In this document: in pieces, positions 9,492 to 18,695 of the stretch
Position numbering within the stretch: the first letter of the stretch is position 1
Layout: each line of letters starts with the position of its first letter
DNA from: DSSB01 sp046346845
GTDB lineage: Bacteria > UBA10199 > DSSB01
NCBI GenBank assembly: GCA_046346845.1
Contig: JAXMHH010000004.1
Coordinates: 186,001 to 250,000 of the forward strand
DNA: 64,000 nt
Direction of reading: 5' to 3'
The notes under the pieces: model-generated
Told to the model about the DNA's origin: nothing
Seen by the model: only the letters and a program-made list of their open reading frames with translations
The model's database searches: none
Made by a program: the position numbers and the translations under genes

Positions 9492-10489
9492 TTCAAGGGG
9501 GTTATCGAGGAGACTTTTCCCTCGCTTGATATTTGATATCCTCTTTTCTCCACCGTCGAATAAACCTCCGCCCCTACCTTCTGCCATCTCTCAAGCACCT
9601 CCGGTACCGGATGATGATAAGGATTATCCCTCCCAGCCTGAACGACTACTGCCTTTGGATGAGTGGCGGCAATAAATCTCTCATTCGAACTACTCAAGCT
9701 CCCATGGTGATTCACGTGCACCACGTCCACCGCTTCCACGGCCTGGCCCAGGGGCGTTTCCACATCCGGGGTGAGAAAACCGTCTAGCGATCCCCCTCCG
9801 GTCAGGTCGCCGGCAGTGAGGTAACGAAAATCTCCAAATTCAAATAGCAGGGCAATGGAAGCAGCGTTTTCCTTTCCAGAATAGGCCGGTACTGACAGGT
9901 CCACCTTGATGAATTCTCCAGACTTGTCGGCCACGGTTCCGTTCGCGGCCATGCAGGTGATCTTCACGTTGGGATCCAAGTCGAGGGACTCTCCGGCCGA
10001 GAGGGTATGGCGGGGGATCTTTTTGGCGTCGAGCGCGGTCAGATATTCTGGATAGCCGGGGCTATTGTCCCAGGGCTGGCCTCCGCGGTCATAGGCAAGG
10101 CCTACCTCGATATCGTCCGAACTCCCCAAGGTTCCGTCCTCGCCGGCGATCAAGCCTGGCACACCCCCCAGGTGATCCAAGTCGTAGTGGCTGATGACCA
10201 GGGCATCGATTCGCCGGATGTCGAGCCTTCTTAATAAGGGAAGGAGATATTCCTTTCCCGCCCCAGGCGGTCCGGCGTCGACCAAGAGCGTTTTCCCATC
10301 CGGGAGGCGGAAGAGGGTGGCGTCGCCTTGTCCGACATAGGGGATTTCGATTTGCAGCGAACCCAGGTCGGCGCCCGGTGCGTTGGATTCGGCTATGGGA
10401 TGAGCTGCCTCGCGCCTCGTCTCCAAGGCGGGCAAGGGCATGCAGGACATCAACAACGACGCGACGACTAAGAGCGAGCAAAGGCGCAT
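9488..10489 (-). CDS. ComEC-like metallo-beta-lactamase-fold lipoprotein hydrolase
   Basis: The 333-residue protein starts with a lipoprotein signal (LLMSC, acylated Cys16). It then has the metallo-hydrolase domain typical of the ComEC C-terminus: VGQGDATLFRLPDGKTLLVDAG (about 52-73), the metal motif SHYDLDHLGG (H101, D103, D105, H106), LTAGDL, and the distal HVNHHGS histidines with VVVQAG. ComEC-type hydrolases are thought to act on nucleic acid, but here there is no membrane channel domain. It would therefore be a stand-alone, membrane-anchored, extracytoplasmic enzyme; its substrate is unknown. G+C content returns to the genomic level here. It diverges from the SNF2 gene, and its 3' end meets the Wzz gene. 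Confidence 0.82.
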   Translation of the reverse strand: MRLCSLLVVASLLMSCMPLPALETRREAAHPIAESNAPGADLGSLQIEIPYVGQGDATLFRLPDGKTLLVDAGPPGAGKEYLLPLLRRLDIRRIDALVISHYDLDHLGGVPGLIAGEDGTLGSSDDIEVGLAYDRGGQPWDNSPGYPEYLTALDAKKIPRHTLSAGESLDLDPNVKITCMAANGTVADKSGEFIKVDLSVPAYSGKENAASIALLFEFGDFRYLTAGDLTGGGSLDGFLTPDVETPLGQAVEAVDVVHVNHHGSLSSSNERFIAATHPKAVVVQAGRDNPYHHPVPEVLERWQKVGAEVYSTVEKRGYQISSEGKVSSITPLN

Positions 10490-10685
10490 AGTTCCTCCGA
10501 AGTGTGGAAAATTGCAGGGGCCATGCCAAAAGATTTATATAAAAATATTTAATAAAAACATATAGTTAGAATGAAGCTCGATTTTTGGCCTTTGCGGCAT
10601 GGGCTGGAATTCCTACGGTGGGTGATTTCCGTGGAAGCATTTTCCTACGACCCGCCTCTGGCAATTTCACAGGAGTTCCACTAGT
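10490..10685. promoter_or_regulatory. AT-rich divergent intergenic region
   Basis: This 196-base spacer between divergent genes holds a very AT-rich block (10531-10573, including TTTATATAAAAATATTTAATAA) ending in TAGAAT (10568-10573), a plausible -10 element. No matching -35 is present. AGGAG at 10671-10675 is the likely ribosome-binding site for the helicase. The AT block may act as a promoter or UP-like element for one or both genes, which is inferred from composition only. Confidence 0.3.
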
Positions 10686-13568
10686 ATGGGCGGTTCGATG
10701 CAAGACCGAGATTCACCGACGCAATCCAGTGTTTACGCCGGGCCGGCGCCCGCCGGCGGGGTCGATGACGAGGGCTTTCTGCAACTGGCCTATCAGGTTG
10801 AGTACCTTCCCCGCCAAAATATCCTGGCCATCAAGGCCTTCCTGGGGGAGGAGCCCGTCACCCGTTTCGAGCGCTTCGGCATTCACGCGCTGGGCCTGCA
10901 CCGCCACGGCACTCCCAAAAGCGAGCTTGATCCCGAGCACCGTCGGTTCGCCCAGCACCTCCTGCGCTTCGCCAATCTCAACGCCAGCGAGGGCTTTTAT
11001 GCGGTGCCGCGCAAGCACATCGCCTTTTTCCTCTCCAAGCTCGCCAAGTTCGGCGCGGTGGAGTTTTTCGACGGCCGCGGCGCAGTGAAGTTCTCCGAGG
11101 TTGCGCTGGTGCCCCTGGTGGAGCTGCTTGAGCAGAGCAAGTCCCACGTCCGGATGCGTGCCAGTTTCCAGGTTGGCGAGACCCAGCGGGAGTTTGCCTT
11201 CGCCGCTGCCACCGTCTTCGTCGGGCCGCGCATCTGGGCCCTGGCGGGGGACACCTTCTATTCCGTGAAAAGCACGGTGCTTAGCCCCATGCTCAGCGAT
11301 TTCAACGCCGAGGGCGAGCTGGTGCTCACCGGCGCGGAGGCCGCCGATTTCATCCAGGACTACCTCCCTCAGCTGGCGCGCCGCCCGCAGATGATCCTCC
11401 CGGAGGGTTTCCACCTGCCCGATGTGCTGGAGGTGAAGCCCGAGGCGGTCTATGCCGTGCGGGAAGACCGCACCGGCGAAAAACTCATCCTTGAGATCCA
11501 TTTTTCCTACGGCGGATATCGGGTCGCGCCCTACGAGCAGGAGACCGATGTCCTGGTCGAGATCGCGCAGGCCGACAAAAAATTGCTGATCCGGCGGGAT
11601 TTGGCCTTCGAGCGCGAGACCCTCCAGCCCTTCCTCGAGCAGGGTTTCCACCGGGTAGGGCCCACGCGTTTCGAGACCGGCGAGGAGCAGGCCCTCGACT
11701 TCGTCAGCAGCTCCCTTCCGCGATTAAAGGAAGCCGGCGGCTTGGAAGGGGAGGCGGGTCTCCAGCATTTCCGCCTGTTCGGGGATTTGGGCGCCCTGCA
11801 GCTCAAGGCCAAGGCGGGTGGGGCGGGCATCGATTGGCTCGAGATGGATTTAAACTTCGAGATCGACGGCATCGAGATCCCCTACGAGGTCGTCCAGACG
11901 CTGATCGCCCAGGGGAAACGCTATATTCACCTGCCCGGGAAGGGCTTCGCCCGCATCCGCAAGGAGGAGTTGCTCAAGATCGAAGACAAGCTGGCCGAGT
12001 TGGAAGGGGAGGTCGATGCCCAGGGGCACCTGAAGATCTCGGCCTATCACGCGGCCTACCTTGACGAGACCCTGCAGGTCGACTGGAGCCGAAAGCAGGA
12101 CTTCGGCGCCATGATCCACTCGCTGCGCCATGCCCAGGAGATCCCCAAGCGCGACCTGCCGCAGCACCTTAGCGAGGTGTTGCGCGATTACCAGCACCAC
12201 GGCTACGACTGGTTGCATTTTCTGCACGACCACCGCCTCCACGGGATCCTGGCCGACGACATGGGCCTGGGCAAGACGCTGCAGGCCTTGGCCTATTTGC
12301 AAGACCGCCGCGATCGCCACGGCTCGATGCCCAACCTCGTCCTCGCCCCCACCTCGGTCGTCTTCAACTGGGCCAATGAGGCCAAGAAATTCACCCCCGA
12401 GCTCAAGGTCTTGATTTTGAGCGGCCCGGAACGCAAGCAATTCTACGAGGAGATCCCCGCGGCCGATCTGGTATTGACGAGCTATGCGCTGTTTCGCCGC
12501 GACGTGGAGGTATTGACCAAGCAGCGCTGGCGCACCGTCATTCTGGACGAGGCGCAGAACATCAAGAACTTCCGCAGCAAGACGGCGCTCCTGGTCAAGG
12601 AGCTGCAGTCCGAGCAGCGCTGGGCCCTGAGCGGAACGCCGCTCGAAAATCACCTCTCCGAGCTCTGGTCGATCTTCGACTTCCTGATGCCGGGGTTTTT
12701 GGGCAGTTATCCCCATTTCAAGCGCAAATACCAGCAGCCGGTCGAAAACGACCAAAGCGCCGAGCAGATGGAGCGGCTCCGCCGGCGCATCTTCCCCTTC
12801 GTGTTGCGGCGCCTGAAAGACGAGGTCGCCAAGGAGCTCCCGCCCAAGACCGAGGTCACCCAATACTGCGAGATGACCTCCGAACAGCAGAAGCTCTACC
12901 ACGAGATGCTGGCTTCCTGCCGGCGCCAGGTTTTCTCCGAGATCGAGCAGAAGGGCATCGAGCGCAGCCAGGTCTCGATCCTCACCGCCTTGCTGCGCCT
13001 CCGGCAGGTCTGCTGCCATCCCGAGCTGCTGGGCCCGACCTTCCAGAAACGCAGCATCGTTTCCGGCAAGATGGAAACCTTCCAAGATCTCGTCACCGAG
13101 GTGCTCAGCGAGGGGCATCGCATCCTGGTGTTCAGCCAGTTTGTCGAGATGCTCTCGCTCTTGCGGATTTGGCTGGAAGAAGAGGGGATTGCCTACGAAT
13201 ACCTCGACGGCCGCACCCGCAAACGCGAGGAGAAGATCAAGCGCTTCAACAGCGACCCCAATATCCCGATCTTCCTGGTCAGCCTCCGGGCCGGAGGCAC
13301 GGGGCTCAACCTCACCGGGGCCGACTACGTCATCCACTACGATCCCTGGTGGAATCCCGCCGTCCAAGACCAGGCCACGGATCGGGTCCACCGCCTGGGC
13401 CAAACCAAGCACGTCTTCGCCTATAAGCTCATCACCAAGGACAGCGTGGAAGAAAAGATTCTCTTATTGCAGGAGCGCAAGCGCTCCCTGGCCAAGGGGC
13501 TGCTGGGTGCGGATTCGGCGCTCGGAAAGAAGCTGAAAATCGAGGACCTAGAGTATTTGTTCTCTTAA
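10686..13568 (+). CDS. SNF2-family DEAD/H helicase (bacterial RapA-like ATPase)
   Basis: The 960-residue protein has a long N-terminal region (1 to about 480) with no motif I recognise beyond similarity to the 'bacterial SNF2 helicase-associated' type. The two RecA-like lobes of a SNF2 translocase follow. Motif I DDMGLGKTLQ is near residue 525, motif II DEAQ near 620, motif III ALSGTPLEN near 645, and motifs V/VI SLRAGGTGLNLT and QATDRVHRLGQ near 870-905. SNF2 enzymes use ATP to remodel protein-DNA complexes; bacterial members act in transcription recycling or repair. AGGAG ten bases before the ATG supports the start. It appears to be a single-gene unit, followed within eight bases by the convergent coiled-coil gene. 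Confidence 0.93.
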   Translation: MGGSMQDRDSPTQSSVYAGPAPAGGVDDEGFLQLAYQVEYLPRQNILAIKAFLGEEPVTRFERFGIHALGLHRHGTPKSELDPEHRRFAQHLLRFANLNASEGFYAVPRKHIAFFLSKLAKFGAVEFFDGRGAVKFSEVALVPLVELLEQSKSHVRMRASFQVGETQREFAFAAATVFVGPRIWALAGDTFYSVKSTVLSPMLSDFNAEGELVLTGAEAADFIQDYLPQLARRPQMILPEGFHLPDVLEVKPEAVYAVREDRTGEKLILEIHFSYGGYRVAPYEQETDVLVEIAQADKKLLIRRDLAFERETLQPFLEQGFHRVGPTRFETGEEQALDFVSSSLPRLKEAGGLEGEAGLQHFRLFGDLGALQLKAKAGGAGIDWLEMDLNFEIDGIEIPYEVVQTLIAQGKRYIHLPGKGFARIRKEELLKIEDKLAELEGEVDAQGHLKISAYHAAYLDETLQVDWSRKQDFGAMIHSLRHAQEIPKRDLPQHLSEVLRDYQHHGYDWLHFLHDHRLHGILADDMGLGKTLQALAYLQDRRDRHGSMPNLVLAPTSVVFNWANEAKKFTPELKVLILSGPERKQFYEEIPAADLVLTSYALFRRDVEVLTKQRWRTVILDEAQNIKNFRSKTALLVKELQSEQRWALSGTPLENHLSELWSIFDFLMPGFLGSYPHFKRKYQQPVENDQSAEQMERLRRRIFPFVLRRLKDEVAKELPPKTEVTQYCEMTSEQQKLYHEMLASCRRQVFSEIEQKGIERSQVSILTALLRLRQVCCHPELLGPTFQKRSIVSGKMETFQDLVTEVLSEGHRILVFSQFVEMLSLLRIWLEEEGIAYEYLDGRTRKREEKIKRFNSDPNIPIFLVSLRAGGTGLNLTGADYVIHYDPWWNPAVQDQATDRVHRLGQTKHVFAYKLITKDSVEEKILLLQERKRSLAKGLLGADSALGKKLKIEDLEYLFS

Positions 13569-13575
13569 GGGGGTA

Positions 13576-14193
13576 CTAGTTGGGGAGGCGGCGCTCAATG
13601 TCTTTGACGGCTATTTCTAGGGCATAAACTCGAGTTTCCAGTTTGGTTTTTTCTTCCTTGGTTTTAGTCTCCTCTTGGAGATTGCGTAGCGCCGTGCAGA
13701 TATTTAATAAATTAGTAAAGCGACTTTCGGTCACCTGGACGAATCGTTCGAATTTCTTTTCCCAATGATCCATCCGGGTTTCTAGGGTGCTGAACCTGGA
13801 TTCTAGGTTATCAAGCCTTTCCTCGATACCGTCTAGTCTGGCTTCGATGCGTTCAAATCTCTTTTCGATCTGTACGAATCTTTTATCGATCTGTTCGAGC
13901 CTTTTATCGATTTGTTCGAACTTTTTATCAATCTGTTCGAACTTTTTATCAATCTGTTCGAACTTTTTATCGATCTGTTCGAATTTTTTATCGATCTGTT
14001 CGAATTTTTTATCAATCTGTTCGAATTTTTTGTCTATCAGTTCGAATCTTTTGTCTACCTGTTCGAACCTCCTGTCGACTTGTTCGAATTTTGAATCCAG
14101 GTGTTTGAAAATCAGTCGATTGTTCTTTTCAATCGATCTTTCGATAGTTCTTTCTAATAGCTTTTCGATTTGCTTGAGATCGGCCTGCTGCAT
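13576..14193 (-). CDS. Heptad-repeat coiled-coil protein
   Basis: The start at 14193 (MQQADLKQIEKLL) is preferred because AGGAG lies seven bases upstream. An in-frame ATG at 14229 would add 12 residues without a binding site. The 205-residue protein is almost wholly helical and charged. From about residue 33 to 135 it is a run of heptads of the form KKFEQID, seven copies nearly identical, flanked by degenerate units (RRFEQVD, KRFERIE, ERLDNLE). Phe and Ile/Val occupy the core positions, so a long continuous coiled coil is expected. The C-terminal 70 residues are less regular. No signal peptide or membrane segment is seen. Its function is not recognisable; similar DUF1640-like or tropomyosin-like bacterial proteins vary in role. 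Confidence 0.8.
   Translation of the reverse strand: MQQADLKQIEKLLERTIERSIEKNNRLIFKHLDSKFEQVDRRFEQVDKRFELIDKKFEQIDKKFEQIDKKFEQIDKKFEQIDKKFEQIDKKFEQIDKRLEQIDKRFVQIEKRFERIEARLDGIEERLDNLESRFSTLETRMDHWEKKFERFVQVTESRFTNLLNICTALRNLQEETKTKEEKTKLETRVYALEIAVKDIERRLPN
13873..14103. repeat. 21-bp tandem repeat inside the coiled-coil gene
   Basis: The core TTCGA recurs at 13894, 13915, 13936, 13957, 13978, 13999, 14020, 14041, 14062 and 14083, an exact 21-base period over ten units. The units are close to identical in the middle and degenerate toward both ends. Each unit encodes one heptad on the minus strand. There are no unique spacers, so it is not a CRISPR array. Confidence 0.95.
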
Positions 14194-14263
14194 GTAAATT
14201 CTCCTAGCGGATTTGAGTCTTCGATTCAATAGCCCAGAGTAATTGCAATCTCTTTGCCAATGT

Positions 14264-15265
14264 CTAGGTCGCTATCAAGTCGATGCGCTCGCTCTTCAGC
14301 TCCGCCTCCTCCAAATCCTTCAGCCTTAGGCCCCAGCGAAAATAATAAAACAGGCCGACCAAGGTCACCGGGATCACCTGGAGGAAATGAAAATAAAAGG
14401 CGATTCCCAAGGCCGTAGGCTTGTCCAGTCCCAGCCAAGTATAGGCCAGCACCGCCGAAAACTCGAAAGTACCCAAATTCCCCGGGGCGCTGGGCAGGGA
14501 GATCGCGAAATTGATCGCGATCAGGACGAAGGCGGTCGCCATGAACCCCACCTTCGCCTGGAAGGCCGCCTCGATGCACATCAGCATCGCTACCTGGACG
14601 ATCCAAGTCAGCATGCCCAGGCAGAGCAGCCAAGAAAAGGAAGAGAAGGACTTCAGCGCCTGGGATCCCTCGCCGATATGCGCGAAGAATTCGATGGTGC
14701 GGTAGATGGCCGGATGCCGCTTCTCCCATTTGCCTAAGTCCGGCTTGCGTCTCCACAGCAGGATCAGCATCAGCTGCACCCCGATCAAGACCCCGGCGAG
14801 GGTGTAGGCCCCCGTGGTGACCCAGCCCGGCACCGGCAGGGCCCTCGCGACCAGCAAGAGCAGGATAATCAGGCTGAAGCCGGTGAAGAAGCGCTCCAGT
14901 CCGACGGTGGTCAGCACCTTGGCATAACGCAGCTTCCATTTCTTGGCGACGAAGGAGGCGCGGAAGAACTCGCCTGCCTTGAGCGGCAGGAGGTTGTTGG
15001 CCATGGCCCCGATGTGCATGACGTCGAAGAGGGGCAGGAAGGGCAGGGGAGCGAGGGGGCGCAGCAAGCCGCCCCAAATCAGGGTGCGGAGGCCCATCAC
15101 GACGAAATTAAGGGCCACCACCCCCGCCAGGTACCAGGGCTTTGGCAGGAGGAAGGCCCGCTTGAGGTCCGCCTTGTCCATCGAGTGGAAGCAGAAGTAG
15201 AGGAAGAGCCCCGACAGGCCGATGCCCAGCACATTAATAAGCTGCCTTTTCCGATGCGGCGACAT
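14264..15265 (-). CDS. UPF0104/AglD-like integral membrane protein (LPG-synthase TM-region family)
   Basis: The 333-residue protein has about 8-9 membrane helices and matches the lysylphosphatidylglycerol synthetase transmembrane-region family by pattern. The segment LLPLKAGEFFRASFVAKKW (about 82-100) carries the family's P-x-x-x-G-E motif, and SLPSAPGNLGTFEFS (about 253-267) carries its P-G-x-x-G-x-x-E motif. Members without the catalytic domain include MprF-like flippase modules and AglD-type proteins, linked to lipid or lipid-sugar transfer. There is no cytoplasmic aminoacyl-transfer domain. It diverges from the first Wzi-like gene, suggesting an envelope role. The exact substrate is unknown. 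Confidence 0.83.
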   Translation of the reverse strand: MSPHRKRQLINVLGIGLSGLFLYFCFHSMDKADLKRAFLLPKPWYLAGVVALNFVVMGLRTLIWGGLLRPLAPLPFLPLFDVMHIGAMANNLLPLKAGEFFRASFVAKKWKLRYAKVLTTVGLERFFTGFSLIILLLLVARALPVPGWVTTGAYTLAGVLIGVQLMLILLWRRKPDLGKWEKRHPAIYRTIEFFAHIGEGSQALKSFSSFSWLLCLGMLTWIVQVAMLMCIEAAFQAKVGFMATAFVLIAINFAISLPSAPGNLGTFEFSAVLAYTWLGLDKPTALGIAFYFHFLQVIPVTLVGLFYYFRWGLRLKDLEEAELKSERIDLIAT

Positions 15266-15344
15266 GCCGGACTTTTGGAGGAATTCAGCGGGATTGGCAA
15301 GATTTTATTGAATTAATAGCGCGCAGCCATTAAGGGAAGGGAGC

Positions 15345-16994
15345 TTGCGCAAGCCCCTGATCATTCTAGCCTTTCTGGCTTTCATCCTCGGCCCCTTCCA
15401 AGTATGGGCCTATTCTTCAGTCACCGTTCCCATCGAAGATCCGGTCTACCGACAACTCGACAAACTGGCGGCCCATGGTCTGATCGTCGACCGCCTCTTG
15501 GGCCAGCGCCCCTACGTTCGCGCCGAGATCGCCCGGCAGGTGGCCGAGGCGATGAAAAGCTTCGAGAATTTTAAGAACGAAGGGGCTCGGGAATACGTCG
15601 AGGGGATCCTCGCTGAACTCAAGGCGGAGTACCGGGACGAGCTGATTCAAAACGGGGCCATCGCGGGCACCGTGCCCCGGGTGCAGGGCCAACTCATCGA
15701 CCAGGGCCGAATGGAATTCGGCTATCTCAACCAAGACCCGGCCTTTTTCCCCAGCAACAACGGCTACGGCGGCCTGGATGCGGTCACCCGGTCCCTGGTG
15801 GAAGAGCGCAGCGGAAGGCATTACCAAAACGGGATCAACCTCTCTTTCGAGACCACCCACTGGCTACGGCTCGGGAAGTATTTCTCGATTCAGGGCGAAC
15901 CGCGTTTTCAGGTCCAGGGGGTGCAGGGGAATGAAGCCGCCGAGACCAAGGTCTTCGCCCAGCGCCTCAACGGGCGCTTCACCTGGAGGAAGCTCGATAT
16001 CGAGATCGGGCGCGATTCGCTCAACTGGGGTCCCTCCACCTTCGGAGGTTTGAATTTCTCTAATAACGCGAGGCCCCTCGATTTCATCAAGCTCGCCTCG
16101 GTCATGCCGTTTCGCTACCCCTTTTTCTTCAAGAAGTTCGGCATCAATCAATGGAGCCTGGTCGTCGCCAACCTCGGCCCCGAGCAGAAATTCAAAGATC
16201 CCTGGTACATCGCCTATAAGAATTCCAACCGCGGGAGCAAATACCTCGAGATCGGCTTCAGCCAGACCATCCTCATGGGAGGCGATGGGGCGCCCCACCT
16301 CGGCTTCGGGGACAGCATCGCCGAGTTCTTCGGGGCGGGCGGCGAGAATGCCCGGGAATCCAGCGACCGCAATTTCGATTTCGAGGTGATCGGGACCATC
16401 CCGCAATGGCGGGGCATGAACGTCTACGCCGAGCTGCACTTCGAGGATTTCGACAAGGATTTCTCGGTCCTGTTCGGCGACGACCTGTCCTTCCTCGGCG
16501 GCGTTTACCTGCCGCGCCTCAACGACAGCGGCACCCTCGACCTGCGCGTCGAGTACCGCCGCCTTGGCAAGCGCTATGCCCGGCATCAGGCCTTCAGTGA
16601 CGGAGTCACCGAGAATAAATTTCTCATCGGCGATCCCTTGGGGCCCGACGCCTGGGGGATCTCCGCCGAGGTCAACTACGACCTGGGCCGGGACACCCTG
16701 TTGGGCGCGGGCCTGCGTTTCGCCCGGCGCAGCGGAGACATCTACCTTGCCAGTGAGAACGACGACGGCATCGGCGACGGCACGCTCCGAATCGACCGTC
16801 CGATCGAGACCCGCTTCCGCGCGACCGCGGGCCTGCGACACCGCTTCAACCCCCGGGTGGTGGCCCGCCTCGGCCTCGGCATCGAGCAGGTGCACAATTT
16901 CAATTTCAGGGCCAATGACGACCAGACTCAATGGCTGGGCGAGGCGGGGCTGACCTATTATTTCCAGTCAAGGCTGGGGGTCGGCAGGCGGTAA
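15345..16994 (+). CDS. Wzi-like capsule assembly outer-membrane protein (copy 1)
   Basis: The gene uses a TTG start at 15345, giving a clear signal peptide (MRKPLIILAFLAFILGPFQVWA, cleaved before YSS). The 549-residue protein has the capsule-assembly Wzi plan: an N-terminal helical bundle (VPIEDPVYRQLDKLAAHG, residues about 27-100) followed by alternating beta-strand segments typical of an 18-strand barrel, with many aromatic strand ends and a C-terminal strand near QWLGEAGLTYYFQSRLG. Wzi binds capsular polysaccharide at the cell surface. The gene at 23918 is a paralogue with the same N-terminal pattern. It lies between a lipid-related membrane protein and the ChaN-domain gene. Confidence 0.8.
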   Translation: MRKPLIILAFLAFILGPFQVWAYSSVTVPIEDPVYRQLDKLAAHGLIVDRLLGQRPYVRAEIARQVAEAMKSFENFKNEGAREYVEGILAELKAEYRDELIQNGAIAGTVPRVQGQLIDQGRMEFGYLNQDPAFFPSNNGYGGLDAVTRSLVEERSGRHYQNGINLSFETTHWLRLGKYFSIQGEPRFQVQGVQGNEAAETKVFAQRLNGRFTWRKLDIEIGRDSLNWGPSTFGGLNFSNNARPLDFIKLASVMPFRYPFFFKKFGINQWSLVVANLGPEQKFKDPWYIAYKNSNRGSKYLEIGFSQTILMGGDGAPHLGFGDSIAEFFGAGGENARESSDRNFDFEVIGTIPQWRGMNVYAELHFEDFDKDFSVLFGDDLSFLGGVYLPRLNDSGTLDLRVEYRRLGKRYARHQAFSDGVTENKFLIGDPLGPDAWGISAEVNYDLGRDTLLGAGLRFARRSGDIYLASENDDGIGDGTLRIDRPIETRFRATAGLRHRFNPRVVARLGLGIEQVHNFNFRANDDQTQWLGEAGLTYYFQSRLGVGRR

Positions 16995-17078
16995 AGGCCC
17001 CGCGACCGAGCGGCATGGAGCAGGCATCTATCGGTCTTTCTTTACTTTTTTGGCCACGGCCATTACTCTAATCAGGTC

Positions 17079-18695
17079 ATGGCGAGTCTGTCTCCACGGG
17101 AAGAGCTGATCAAGATCCAGAAGCAGATTTTCCGCAAAAACCAGAAGATTATCGAAGAATCGATCCTGGTCAGCGAGCAGGGCTTCGCCAAATACGAGCA
17201 AAACTACCTCAAGCGGGTGCAGGGCTTTCGTTCCATCGCCGAGGTGCCCGAACTGAAGGCGGCCCTCAACCAGGCCGAGTGGATCTACATCGGCGATTAC
17301 CACACCAACCGGCAATCCCAGCGGGCCTTGCTGCGCCTGCTGAAGGTCTTGATCGCCCAGACCGACCAATTCGTCCTCTGCCTCGAGTTTCTGCAAAGAC
17401 GCCATCAGCCCCATGCCGACCGCTACCTCCAGGGCAAGATCTCCCTGTCCCGCTTCCTCCAGTTGATCAACCTGCGGAAGCATTTTTACTTCGACCTTTG
17501 GGAAAATTTCGAGCCGATCTTCGATTTCGCCAAATACTACCAACTTGGCATTTACGGCATCGAGGCCGCTCCCTTCGGCGCGGGGCTGAAAAAGCGGGAC
17601 GAGGCCATGGCCAAGACCCTGGCCGAAATCCACGCCCTCTATCCGGCCTTCAAAAAAATCGTATTCGTGGGCGATCTCCACATCGCGCCCGAAAACCTTC
17701 CTAAACAGGTAGCCAAGGTCCTGGGGCGCGAATACCGCGCGGAGCGAGAGCTCTACCTCTACCAAAATTCCGAGCGCATTTATTGGAAACTCGCCGAGGC
17801 CCAGCTCGAGGACAAGGTCGAGCTGGTGCGCCTGGACGACAAGAGCTTTTGCCTGATGAACACCCCGCCCATCGTCTGGCAGCAGTCTTACCTCAATTGG
17901 CTCGAAAACGAAGAGGGCGAAATCGACTACCAAGACCCCAAGCACAGCTTTCTCGACCTGGCCGAGCGCATCGCGCGCTTTTTGGGGATCAAGCTGCCCA
18001 AATCCAAGGACGAGGTCGAGGTCTTCACCTGCGGAGACTTGAGCTTCCTGGAGCGGCTCAAGGAAGACCCCGACTTCAGCCCTCGGGAACGGCGCATGAT
18101 CCAAAAGCAGGTGGAGCTCTCCGAGAGCTACTACATCCCCAAGCGCAAGTGGGCGTATCTGGCCAACGTGTCGCTCAACCACGCGGCGGAGGAGGCGGCG
18201 CACTTCATCCGCCACCTGGTCGCCGGCGACGAATTTCCCCGCCACCACGAGGACGCCTTCTACGCCAACGTCCTGCACGAGGCGATCGGCTTCTTCGGAT
18301 CGAAGATCATCAACCAGAAGCGCAAGTGCATGCGGGTCGAGGATTTCCAAAGTTTGATCGAGTATTTCAAAAAGGTGCGGGTGCCCCGCGACCGCACCTT
18401 CGAGTTCGAGGTCGCCCACATGGTGATCGAGGTCAAGAAGCGAGAGCGGCGGGGCCTGCCCGTGGCCAATGCCGGGGAGATTTACCGGCGCCACGAGGTG
18501 TTTTTCGGAGTCACCCACGCCTTGGGCTATATGCTGGGGGAGATCCTCTACCATGCCATGCTGCAGGGGAAATTCTCCAAGCGCGAGATCGGCAGGCTAT
18601 TTCGCGATCCGTTTTCCGCCGAGGGGGCGCCTTTCCAGGCCTATGCGAGGCTGCTGAAAAAATTTGGCCGGGTCACCCTGCCGCATCGGATATAA
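17079..18695 (+). CDS. ChaN-domain protein with C-terminal extension
   Basis: Residues about 45-250 of this 538-residue protein resemble the ChaN/Tiki-like haem-binding fold. YIGDYHTNRQSQ carries the first Asp-His and Gln signature, LEFLQRRHQ supplies the next Glu, and VGDLHIAPENLP the second G-D-x-H. ChaN proteins are usually ~300-residue lipoproteins. This one has no signal peptide and a C-terminal region of about 250 residues, Lys/Arg- and Glu-rich with His clusters (LNHAAEEAAHFIRHLV, RRHEVFFGVTHALGY). No motif for the extension is recognised. It is probably cytoplasmic. It follows copy 1 of the Wzi-like gene by 84 bases and precedes a small membrane protein and a GT4 gene. Substrate and metal are unknown. 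Confidence 0.7.
   Translation: MASLSPREELIKIQKQIFRKNQKIIEESILVSEQGFAKYEQNYLKRVQGFRSIAEVPELKAALNQAEWIYIGDYHTNRQSQRALLRLLKVLIAQTDQFVLCLEFLQRRHQPHADRYLQGKISLSRFLQLINLRKHFYFDLWENFEPIFDFAKYYQLGIYGIEAAPFGAGLKKRDEAMAKTLAEIHALYPAFKKIVFVGDLHIAPENLPKQVAKVLGREYRAERELYLYQNSERIYWKLAEAQLEDKVELVRLDDKSFCLMNTPPIVWQQSYLNWLENEEGEIDYQDPKHSFLDLAERIARFLGIKLPKSKDEVEVFTCGDLSFLERLKEDPDFSPRERRMIQKQVELSESYYIPKRKWAYLANVSLNHAAEEAAHFIRHLVAGDEFPRHHEDAFYANVLHEAIGFFGSKIINQKRKCMRVEDFQSLIEYFKKVRVPRDRTFEFEVAHMVIEVKKRERRGLPVANAGEIYRRHEVFFGVTHALGYMLGEILYHAMLQGKFSKREIGRLFRDPFSAEGAPFQAYARLLKKFGRVTLPHRI

Noticed and set aside
11850..13412. Long minus-strand open frame (520 codons) opposite the SNF2 gene
   Set aside because: Its sequence is the G+C-rich mirror of the helicase gene, with no motifs and no binding site. 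Similar long antisense frames lie opposite other high-G+C genes (17028-18554, 18854-20758, 23975-25495, 42742-44577, 55551-57974, 62048-63505).
13873..14103. CRISPR-like repeat array
   Set aside because: The 21-base repeats are directly tandem without unique spacers and encode coiled-coil heptads, with no cas genes near.
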